64,000 nt of DNA from Heloderma charlesbogerti (Eukaryota; Chordata; Lepidosauria; Squamata; Helodermatidae), in assembly GCA_026122225.1 (NCBI GenBank), contig JANEZZ010002239.1, positions 930,001-994,000 of the forward strand. The letters are read 5' to 3'. The notes beneath the pieces were generated by a model. That model was given only the letters and a program-made list of their open reading frames with translations. It made no database searches and was not told the DNA's origin. Shown here in pieces: positions 55,734-64,000 of the stretch; the stretch's first letter is position 1, and each line of letters opens with the position of its first letter. Made by a program: the position numbers and the translations under genes.

Positions 55734-56286
55734 TGTCAGGAGCGCCCTTGCTGTCTTCTGTAATCCTCAAGTAGCTAGAATCAACACGCAGACAAAAGGG
55801 CTCTTTTCCAAGGCTTTATTTCCATTCAACCTAATGACGCTTACAGATGCTAATCGCCAGAGCCTAAGTGGAAAACTCAAAGGAGCAGCCTACCAGGGGA
55901 TTCTAGCTTTAGGGAAGCAGTTGGTCTCTCTCTGGAGGCAAAGCACGGCAATCTTCTGAACGTAAGGAGTAGGAGGGGAGAGTCCACCCCTTTCCCATGG
56001 GGCATCGGGGCACAGCTGTTGTCATCGCACCAAGTGGGCTGAGCGCCACCTCTTGGTGCCCACAACCTCCTGCTTGTCTCTGCGCCTGCGCCTCGCATCT
56101 AGAAGCTCAAGTTGTCCCTCCCTCTCCCTGCCAGGGTCACTGTCGCTCTCAGGAATGTGAGCAGGGGGAGGCTCTCCCTCCAGCTGCACCTCTGAAAGAT
56201 GAGCGGGTTCCTCTCCCATGGATTGTATCTCTTCCTCAGAATCAGAACTGCTTTGGGACTCTATGGGCTAAGATCCAACTCTGACA
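55734..56286 (-). mobile_element. Solo LTR, TGTCA...TGACA type, perfect 5-bp duplication
   Basis: On the minus strand it begins TGTCAGAGTTGGATC and ends GCGCTCCTGACA, 553 bp. GTCTT is duplicated exactly (55729-55733 and 56287-56291). TTTATT at 55815-55820 is a poly(A) signal in reverse. Same terminal type as 45945-46526. No internal genes remain. Confidence 0.82.
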
Positions 56287-56291
56287 GTCTT

Positions 56292-56513
56292 TGGCTGAAT
56301 GGAATACACATTACCTGGGAAAACAGACTGGAAGGTAGGCTGACAGAGTAGTTTTTGTGCTAGGCACAGAGAAAATGTGCTTTTTTCAACACACACTCTC
56401 AAAGCAAAGATCTATAACTTTTCACTGGTTGCACAGAAGGCACCCACCAGCACCTCACCCACCTCTGGCCTTGCCAAGACTCCAAAGATGGCTCATATTG
56501 GGCTTGCTTTGCC
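56292..56513. other. Short unannotated intron stretch
   Basis: Nothing recognised; it contains one copy of the 13-bp GCTTTGCCACACA repeat discussed in the findings. Confidence 0.5.
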
Positions 56514-56521
56514 ACACAGTG

Positions 56522-57480
56522 TAGGGATGGACGAAAGGGACTTACCTGGCCCCGCAGCTTGCTTCGCGGTGGGGGGGAGGCGCTTCGGTTCTCCCCCCGA
56601 AGTTCAGGCGAGGGGGGGGAGGCGCCCCGCCCCGCCCGGCCGAAATTCAGGCCAGGGGGGGAGGCGCCCCATCCCTCGCCGCTGAAATTCAGGCCGGGGA
56701 GGAGCGCCCCATCTACCCGGCCGCAAAAAAAAAAGTAAAGTAAAAAAACACAAAACACACCCGTGATAGGCTACATAACGATTTACGTAGCCTATCACGG
56801 CTAGATTTCCAAAGTCAGCCGTGATAGGCTATGTAAATCGTCACGTAGCCTATCACGGGTGACTTTGAAAAAAAAAAAAAGCGCGTATGCAAATGGCGGC
56901 GCCCATGGGGCGCCGTCATTTCCATTCCTTATTTTGGTACGTCTAGTCTACGTAAAGATTTACGTAGACTACGGCGAAAATAAGAGAACACTATTTGCGT
57001 TGCCCTTATTTTCGCCGTAGTCCACGTAAATCTTTACGTAGACTAGCCGTGCCAAAATAAGGAACGCAAATGGCGGTGCCCCATGGGCGCCGCCATTTGT
57101 GTACACACTTTTTTTTTTCAAAGTCACCCGTGATAGGCTACGTGCTGATTTACGTAGCCTATCATGGCTGACTTTGGAAATCTAGCCGTGATAGGCTACG
57201 TAAATCGTTACGTAGCCTATCACGGGTGTGGTTTTTTTTTTTACTTTCCTTTTTTATTTTGCAATGGCGGTGGCGGCAGCCGGTCAGAAGACCGGCCGCC
57301 GCCCCCGCTGCACCGCCGACGCACCGCTGCCGGGACCCGCCGCCGAGAGGGACATTCGCACGAGGTAAGTCCCATCCCGGGGGGGGGGCGGGCGGAGAAT
57401 TTCACCACCAATTTCGGGGTGCCGAATGCATTGGCATTTGGCCTCCTGGAGATTCGTGGAGAAATTCTCCGCCATCCCTA
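56522..57480. mobile_element. Palindromic hAT-like element, copy 5
   Basis: Begins TAGGGATGGACGAAAGGGAC and ends AATTCTCCGCCATCCCTA, 959 bp. The interior 56760-57232 is one long palindrome centred near 56995; each arm holds two GATAGGCTACGT hairpins, one GCAAATGGCGGCGCC hairpin and one TAGTCTACGTAAA hairpin. The left end has the tandem GC-rich units. The flanks (ACACAGTG and CTGTAGTA) do not match, unlike all other complete copies. Confidence 0.8.
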
Positions 57481-57618
57481 CTGTAGTATTAAATTTAAAT
57501 AATACATGTTAATGTGTGTAGTGCTTTGCCCACTATATTTTTAAATATGGACTTGTGCTTTGCCACACACTATTTGCCTGACCACAACACAAGCACAAGC
57601 ACACACATGTGCGCATGC
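57481..57618. other. Spacer between copies 5 and 6
   Basis: Contains a repeat of GCTTTGCCACACA (57557-57569) from just left of copy 5, and CA-rich sequence. Confidence 0.6.
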
Positions 57619-58430
57619 TAGGGATGGACGAAAGTCACTTACCTGATCCCGAAGCTTGCTTCGCGGTGGGAGGGAGGCGCTGTTTCTCCCCCTGAAATTC
57701 TGGCCGGGGGGGAGGTGCCCCATCCCTCCCCACTGAAATTCTGGCCAGGGGGGGAGGCGCCCCATCCCTCCCCGCCGAAATTCTGGCCAGGGGGGAGCGC
57801 CCCATCTCTCCGGCCACGAATCCTGTTGTCCTGCCGGGATACAAATGGCGGCGGCTGTAGCCGCCGCCGTTTGCGTCCCTGGCCTGCAGTCAGCCGTGAT
57901 AGGCTACGTAAATTTTTACGTAGCCTATCACGGCTGACTTTGGGGAAAAAAAAAAAAAAGCGTTGCCCTTATTTTCGCTGTAGTCTACGTAAATATTTAT
58001 GTAGACTACCCGTGCCAAAATAAGGAACGCAAATGGCGGTGCCCATGGGCACTGCCATTTGCATATGCACCTCCCCCCCCCCAAGTCAGCCGTGATAGGC
58101 TACGTAAACATTTACGTAGCCTATCACGGCGTTTTTTGAAAATCTAGCCGTGATAGGCTATGTAAATCTTTACGTAGCCTATCAATTTTTGTTGTTTTTT
58201 TTTACTTGGAAATGGCGGCAGCAGCAGCCGGTCGGAAGACCAGCTGCCGCCGCCGCCCCACCGCCGCACTGCTGCCGGGAGCCGCCGCCGCGAGGGACAT
58301 TCGCCAAAGGTAATTCCCATCCCGGGGGTGGCGGGGGGGTGGCGGACCGTTTCTCCACCAGTTTCGGGGGGCCGAATGGGTTGGCATTCGGCCTCCTGGA
58401 GATTCGTGCAGAAATTCTCTGACATCCCTA
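57619..58430. mobile_element. Palindromic hAT-like element, copy 6
   Basis: Begins TAGGGATGGACGAAAGTCAC and ends AATTCTCTGACATCCCTA. Flanks GCGCATGC (57611-57618) and GCGCACGC (58431-58438) match at 7 of 8. It has hairpins near 57894-57932, 57977-58010, 58025-58065, 58088-58130 and 58147-58185. Part of the mirrored centre is deleted compared with copies 5 and 7. Confidence 0.84.
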
Positions 58431-58438
58431 GCGCACGC

Positions 58439-58647
58439 GCACTCAAAAGAAAAGCAAATACAGGACTACCTAGGAGCAAGGAGGAGTATAATACATTATC
58501 TATAATCCTAACAGAAGAAAAAAGGGTTTTTATTTTTTTATTTTCTAGGGAAAATATATAGAAGTCAAAAATGGGAAGGGAAGGAATACAGGAACTGAGA
58601 AGGGCAGTGGGGCTTGGGGAGCCAAAGAACAAGAAAGGGATATATAT

Positions 58648-58680
<33 letters not shown>

Positions 58681-58681
58681 G

Positions 58682-58718
<37 letters not shown>

Positions 58719-59003
58719 TCTAAGAAATCTAAGAATTAAGAAAGGAAGGAAGGAAGGAAGGAAGGAAGGAAGGAAGGAAGGAAGAGAGAGAGAGAGAATG
58801 GTTGCATTGAGAAGGGCAGGGGGTGGGGGAGCCAAAAAACAAGGCAAGGCAAGGAAACTACATTTAAAATGTTTTAGGGGGTTTTAAAATAAAGAATCTA
58901 GAAAAGAAAGAAAGGGAAGACTAATCGGAGTAGTTGAATTGAGAAAGGCTGGGTAGGAAGGAAGAAGAATGACAAAGCTGCAGAAGAAAACACACATCAC
59001 ACA
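58439..59003. repeat. Microsatellite-rich spacer
   Basis: Holds (TA)n 58641-58694, (GA)n 58694-58718 and (GGAA)n 58743-58783. A degenerate unit TTGAGAAGGGCAGGGG..GGGGAGCCAAAAAACAAG recurs near 58590, 58807 and 58935. Confidence 0.8.
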
Positions 59004-59011
59004 GATCTAGC

Positions 59012-59981
59012 TAGGGGTGCACGAAAGTCACTTACCTGGTCTCGCAGCTTTTCGCGGTGGGGGGGAGGTGCTTCGCTGCTCTCCCCCCGAAGTTCAGGCC
59101 GGGGGGGGGAGGCTTCCCACCTCGCCCGGCCGAAATTCAGGCCGGGGGGAGGCTTCCCGCCTCGCCCGGCCGAAATTCAGGCCGGGGAGGAGGCGCCTCG
59201 CCTCACCCGGCCGCGAAATTAAAAGTAAAAAAAAACAAAAACACCCCCGTGATAGGCTACGTGATGATTAACGTAGCCTATCACGGCTAGATTTGCAAAG
59301 TCAGCCGTGATAGGCTACGTAAATCGTCATGTAGCCTATCACGGGTGACTTAAAAAAAAAAAAAAAAAAGCGCGTACGCAAATGGCGGCCCCCATAGGGA
59401 GCCGCCATTCACATTCCTTATTTGGTCGCTGTAGTCTACGTAAATCTTTATGTAGACTACGGCGAAAATAAGGGCAACGCAAATAGCGTTGCCCTTATTT
59501 TCGCCGTAGTCTGCGTAATCTTTACGTAGACTACAGTGACCAAATAAGGAACGTGAATGGCGGCTCCCTATGGGGGCCGCCATTAGCCGTATGCGCTTTT
59601 TTTTTTAAAGTCACCCGTGATAGGCTACGTGACGATTTACGTAGCCTATCATGGCTGACTTTGCAAATCTAGCTGTGATAGGCTACGTTAATCGTCACGT
59701 AGCCTATCACGGGGGCTTTTTTTTTTTTTAGTTTTATTGGAATGGCGGCGGCGGCAGCCGGTCAAAAGATCGGCTGCCGCCCCCACCCCTGACGAAGACC
59801 CGACGAACCGCTGCCGGGACCCGCCGTCGGGAGGGACATTCGGGAAAGGTAAGTCCTGTCCCAGGGGGGGTGTGGGGGGCAGGGGGGTGCGGAGAATTTC
59901 TCCCCGAAACTTCTTCATGGGGCCGAACACGTTGGCGCTCGGCCCCCCGAAGTTTCGGGGAGAAATTCTCCGCCAACCCTA
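59012..59981. mobile_element. Palindromic hAT-like element, copy 7 (most symmetrical)
   Basis: Begins TAGGGGTGCACGAAAGTCAC and ends AATTCTCCGCCAACCCTA, 970 bp. GATCTAGC is duplicated exactly (59004-59011 and 59982-59989). 59244-59715 is a single palindrome of about 470 bp centred at 59483 (GGGCAACGC AAATA GCGTTGCCC), each arm made of nested hairpins. The left segment has three GC-rich tandem units with AAATTCAGGCCGGGG. No coding capacity. Confidence 0.88.
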
Positions 59982-59989
59982 GATCTAGC

Positions 59990-60539
59990 CAACTCTCTCT
60001 CTAACCAACTCGCTCTCACACAGTGAAATGAAGTGGGCTGAACTCCAATATATACAGCATTCCCCACTCCTCCACCCCTGTCACTGATTGGAGACTGTTG
60101 GGTTAAGTTCAGCCCTAATATGGCAACTATAGTTGCCATTCGTCATGGCGCACCATTTCCCCCTCCCTCCTCCTCCTCACCCCCTCCCTGATCTTTCACA
60201 AGTTGATACATTTTAGAGACAGGCTGTCTGGGCTCCAGAATGGCTTCAGAACAGCTCCGAATCTCGGAGGCAGACTGAGGTGCTTTGGGGGTGACCTGCT
60301 TCGCTTTGGACTGCCTCGGTGCTGTTCTGACCTGCACTGCAGCTCAACAAGGCACCCCTGAAGCAGCCCAACTCACTTCGGTATTCGGTTTTGGCTCTGA
60401 AGCCATGCCCAGCCATACAGTATAGTACACAGGACAGTGGCAGTGGTGGTGGTGGTGGTACTGGTGGTGAAGCTGTTGTCATATCATAGTTTTGGATGTT
60501 CAGAGCTGAGGAGAGGGTAGCACATGTTATACACTTTCT
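59990..60539. other. Intron sequence with small palindromes
   Basis: ATGGCAACTATAGTTGCCAT at 60119-60138 is a perfect 20-bp palindrome; GGGCTGAAC / GTTCAGCCC flank it at 60033 and 60105. A GGT trinucleotide run is near 60450. Nothing else recognised. Confidence 0.5.
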
Positions 60540-61702
60540 GGGCAGTATCCAATATGACATTGCCACTAATGTAAATTACATTGCATTAGGGATGGCAGAG
60601 AATTCCGCCACGGATTAACCCCAAAATCTGTGGTGGAATGGCCTGCTCCCCCCGCCCCCCCGCGGATTGCCTCCGGGACAAAGCTGACCTGGGGTGGATG
60701 TTCTGGATGGCGACGGCTCCGGCCGCCACGGCCGCCATTTGACCGGCTGCCACGGCCGCCATTTGCATCCTGGTCTTTGCCGTGATAGGCTATGTAAGTA
60801 TTTACGTAGCCTATCACGGCAAGCCAAGCAAAACAAAAAACAAAAAAAATGGCGTACGCAAATGGCGGCTACGGCAGCTGCCATTTGCATTCCCTATTTT
60901 TCGCCGTTTTAGCCTATGTAAATATTTACGTAGGCTATTACGGAGGGGGAAAAAGGGAACGCAAATAGCGTAATGGGCGCTATTTGCGTTCATTTTTTTC
61001 CTGCCGTTTTAGCCAACGTAAATATTTACGTAAGCTATTATGGTGAAAAAAAAAGGAACGCAAATAGCACCCACTACGCTATTTGTGTTCCCCTTTTTTT
61101 CGCCGTAATAGCCTACGTAAATATTTACATAGGCTAAAACAGCGAAAAATAGGGAACACAAATGGCAGCCACCGTAGCCGCCGCCATTTGTGTATGCTGT
61201 TTTTTTTGTTTTTGTTGTTGGGTTGCTGTGATAGGCTATGTAAATATTTACGTAGCCTACCATGGCAGCCTGGCTGGATGCAAATGGCGGCCACTATGGC
61301 GGCCGCCATTTGCATCGGCAGCAGCCCGTCCACAGCCAGAAATCCAGCTGTGGACAGCCCTGGCCGGCTGTTCCATGGAGCCGCTGCAGAGCGGAGCCGG
61401 CCAGGCACGATTCCAGGGGGGGGAGGACCGGATCGCCTCCCCCCGTTGAGGATTCCGGGGGGAGGGACGGAGTGCCTCCCCCCCACTGCAAAAAATTCCA
61501 CGAAAAAGTAAGTGAGTTTCGTACATCTCTACATTGCATAGCATAAACAGCCTCTAGTGTAATGCCAACAGGGCTTGCTGGCACAATGGATCTACAAGAG
61601 AAACCCCTTGTGCCAGGAAGTGCTATTGGCATTGCTCTAGAGCTTTCTTACACTAGCGCAACATAATTTATATTAGCAGTAATGTCTCACTGGATACTGC
61701 CC
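60540..61702. mobile_element. Fold-back MITE (GGGCAGTATCC ends) split by palindromic element copy 8
   Basis: Left piece 60540-60586 (GGGCAGTATCCAATATGACA, TTGCCACTAATGTAAATTAC) is inverted at the right end of 61532-61702 (GTAATGTCTCACTGGATACT, GCCC). Removing copy 8 leaves about 210 bp with terminal inverted repeats of some 40 bp. Confidence 0.7.
60587..61531. mobile_element. Palindromic hAT-like element, copy 8 (reverse)
   Basis: Begins TAGGGATGGCAGAGAATTCC and ends GTAAGTGAGTTTCGTACATC plus TCTA. CATTGCAT is duplicated exactly (60579-60586 and 61532-61539). Hairpins lie near 60780-60820, 60903-60943, 61012-61043, 61102-61140 and 61226-61266, with GCAAATGGCGG hairpins between and AGCGTAATGGGCGCT near 60966. 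It retains GTAAGTGAG facing outward at the right end; the left-end donor motif is mutated to GGTCAGC. Confidence 0.87.
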
Positions 61703-62941
61703 TCTGTTCCCTGTGCTTCTCTGTTATCGCCTGAAATAGAACTTTCATTTTTTTTTTTCTGTCCCTCAATTCCCCTCCCTCTACCATTGAAAGACGTTTC
61801 TAGCATGGTAAAAGCTTCTGCATTTCACTTCAGGGGGAGATATAGACGTTCTCTTTTGGATGCTATGGAAAAAAGTAGGCAAAGGAAACATGAGACACTT
61901 CTGTCTCCTATTCTCACAAGGGTATCTCAAAATGCCCAGCCTTACTCTTAAAATCTCCATAGCCCAGAAACCCCATTCAGAAAATGGAGATAACGATATT
62001 TAATCGACACACAAGGGTCTCAGAGGATGAATTAATCATAGGCACATGATCAGTTTATAACCTATAAAATAATCTGTCTCTTGTTAAGACATTAACAATG
62101 TTAAGACATTAAGGAAACTGTCCTGGGGTACATTTTCAGCCTCCCTTTGCTCTTTTTCCTAGGGGTTTAAAAGTGAAAGAATTAATGTAGAAGTACAATA
62201 AAAAGAGAGGTCCTCACAACTTGGCAAAATTATTCCAAATCCACAGTGCAGTAGTGAGCTAAATAAAGGTTAGGTTCTGTGTTAGGAATTCCTCCTGACC
62301 TTTTAATGCAACATCCATCATCAGCATTACACAGAATATGCCATTTATTATCATACAGAACAAAGAGCAAACCTCAGCTCCCTTCAATAGCCCTGAAAAG
62401 CATAAGACTTCAAGAATTATTTAGCTTTTGGATACCATAGGTGTTGATTCAGGTTTCTCAATTTTGCTGGTGGCTGCCTATGGTCGATTACTTCACTAGT
62501 TGATGATGTTGCTATGTACTGTAGGTACAGATGGCTACAAGAGGCACACAGTGAGGTATGGTGAATTACATAGGTATAGACAAGAATGTGACAGGAAATA
62601 CAGGAATTACATGACATGCATTGCATCTATGTGGTTTTCTGGAAAGATTTTGTGTTGCTAAAATAACACCTATATACTGTATCAATCTACTCCCCTCCTT
62701 TTTGTTGGTGTTGTTGCTACAAATGAAATGGACTCTTGAAATAACAGCATCTAACCAACGAAGATGCTTAAACCGGGCAATACGTTTGGAGGCTCAGTAT
62801 CACCCCAAAGAGGATTCTGTGTCCAATGACATACTGGTTACCCCACTCCAGAGCAGACCCTTGGGAACTCTTGACACTTCCCACAGATCCAAGATCTCAG
62901 CCTGCCAACCCCACCCCTCAGCCTCGAATAATAGCTCTCCC
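61703..62941. other. Intron sequence without recognised elements
   Basis: Nothing recognised. Confidence 0.5.
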
Positions 62942-63306
62942 AAAGCCATAGCCGCCGCCATTTGCGTTGGTTTTTGTTTTTGCCGTGATAGGCTATGTAA
63001 ATATTTACATAGCCTATCATGGCAAAATACAGGGAAGCAAATTGTGGCGCGTCCCTGTATGGCAGGGTGGCAAATTTGCTATTATATGGCAAATTTGCTA
63101 TTTGCCATAGCAAATGGCGGCATTTGTGTCCCTGCAGGCTGCCCAGCGGCTGGATGTCCAGCTGTGGGTGGCCCTGGCCGGCAGCTCTGCGGAATCTCCC
63201 TGGAGTGGAGCTGGCCGGAAAGAATTTCGGGGGAAGGGACGGAGCGCCTCCCCCCCCACTGCGAATGTCACCTTTCGAAAAGGTAAGTGACTTCCGTACA
63301 TCCCTA
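62942..63306. mobile_element. Palindromic hAT-like element, copy 9, truncated
   Basis: Retains one GCCGTGATAGGCTATG hairpin (62980-63022), a variant block of GCAAATTTGC palindromes (63040-63110), the GC-rich arm and the end GGTAAGTGACTTCCGTACAT plus CCCTA. The left two-thirds is missing, and the right flank GCTGCGCT has no partner on the left. Confidence 0.78.
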
Positions 63307-63656
63307 GCTGCGCTCTTGTTTACCAGGCATAGCTGCTGACTAAATGTGACCCTTGTCTTGACAGTTGTACCTTCCTTCTACCAGAGCCTCCTCGATCATC
63401 TGATTGACCTGCTGCCTCCCCCAGGGTCCAACTTGAGCTAGGACAGTTGAGGTCTACTGCAATTCCTGCACTTCCTCAGGACCACATGTTTTCACCACTT
63501 CCTTACTCTCTCTGCTTTCCCAAACAAGCAGAGAAAGATAGCTTTAAGTCCTCTTAACAGCAAGAAAGCCTACTTGGCTTCATTAACAGTATTGCTTGCT
63601 TTCTGCAAGGCCAGTTGCTCTGAGAGCTGAATCACAAGAATGTACGCCTTCAGAGC
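63307..63656. other. Intron sequence without recognised elements
   Basis: Nothing recognised. Confidence 0.5.
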
Positions 63657-63664
63657 CACATGCC

Positions 63665-63984
63665 TAGGGATGTCGTGGGCACCTGACTGGGTCCGGGAGT
63701 CTGTTGGACCCCCTTTGCCCGAGGTATAATGCCTCTAATATTGAGCATATGAAGCTTTCCCAGCCCCAAACTGTGCATATTTAAATATGCGCATTGTTTG
63801 AACTTCCTTTTTTAACACAGAAAACAAAGGCAGGAAAATGGCGGGCGCTCATCAGACGGGATCGCAGTGAGTCTAGGCAACTTGCCAAGCTCATGGGCAG
63901 CCCAGGTCTGGGGGGGGGCGAGCAGGGGCGGCGCTTCAGTGGGCACCCAGAGAACTCGAGCTGGCGTGGGTTCTCACATCCCTA
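63665..63984. mobile_element. Non-autonomous hAT element, distinct interior
   Basis: Begins TAGGGATGTCGTGGGCACC and ends GGGTTCTCACATCCCTA. Flanks CACATGCC (63657-63664) and AACATGCC (63985-63992) match at 7 of 8. The interior has TGCATATTTAAATATGCGCA at 63773-63792, but none of the hairpins of copies 1-9. Confidence 0.75.
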
Positions 63985-64000
63985 AACATGCCAGTGTGGA

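Larger units (their letters stand above)
1420..64000 (-). other. AGBL4: Upstream AGBL4 intron (partial, at least 62.5 kb)
   Basis: Everything to the right of the exon is intron of the minus-strand gene, because no peptide matching the preceding part of the carboxypeptidase domain (the NPDG/DLNRHW region) appears in any minus-strand frame. All other entries in this window are repeats or unexplained sequence within this intron. A nested host gene cannot be excluded, but none was seen. Confidence 0.7.

Noticed and set aside
18830..63306. The regularly shaped palindromes as a CRISPR-like or bacterial repeat array
   Set aside because: The surrounding sequence is eukaryotic (spliced exon, LINEs, SINEs). 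The units are not evenly spaced direct repeats and each copy has transposon ends.

Overview
This window looks like vertebrate nuclear DNA, most likely from a squamate reptile, and it lies almost entirely inside introns of one large gene. The evidence for the clade is the repeat mix: BovB (RTE) with a long intact ORF, L2 and CR1 LINEs, tRNA-derived SINEs with L2-like tails, and very many hAT-type non-autonomous DNA transposons. The clade is inferred from repeat content only; I cannot name the species.

The only host protein-coding sequence I can support is one 153-bp exon at 1267-1419 on the minus strand. It encodes the IDIHAHSTMMNGFMYGN block of cytosolic carboxypeptidase 6 (AGBL4), with a clean AG acceptor and GT donor, phase 0 at both ends. 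The gene therefore runs right to left. Positions 1420-64000 are upstream intron and 1-1266 are downstream intron. No other exon is visible.

The intron is a layered record of transposition. From 2 to 12 kb there are inverted-repeat MITEs, a BovB 3' fragment and a Penelope-like tail. From 12.8 to 19.6 kb there is a TAGGG-ended hAT element with another nested in it, a full-length BovB (13702-16925) with target-site duplication, a truncated second BovB, and a palindromic hAT-like element. From 23 to 26.5 kb there is another palindromic element and a long L2. From 28.6 to 36.7 kb there is a 5S-rRNA/CR1-tail chimera, small hAT MITEs, a MIR-like SINE and an L2 split by a BovB. From 38 to 51.3 kb there are two palindromic elements, a large fold-back MITE, two solo LTRs and a CR1. 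From 53 to 64 kb there is a third solo LTR, a dense cluster of five palindromic elements, and further hAT copies.

The most unusual content is a family I do not recognise: nine copies (eight complete at about 760-970 bp, one truncated) with TAGGGATG ends. Seven of the eight complete copies have 8-bp target duplications (four perfect, three with one mismatch), so the family behaves as a non-autonomous hAT. Its interior is a palindrome made of palindromes: repeated hairpins built on TACGTAAATATTTACGTA and on GCAAATGGCGGC-type arms are arranged symmetrically about a central hairpin. Each end also carries an outward-facing GGTAAGT, a splice-donor-like motif. The short ORFs inside these copies are by-products of the palindromes, not genes.
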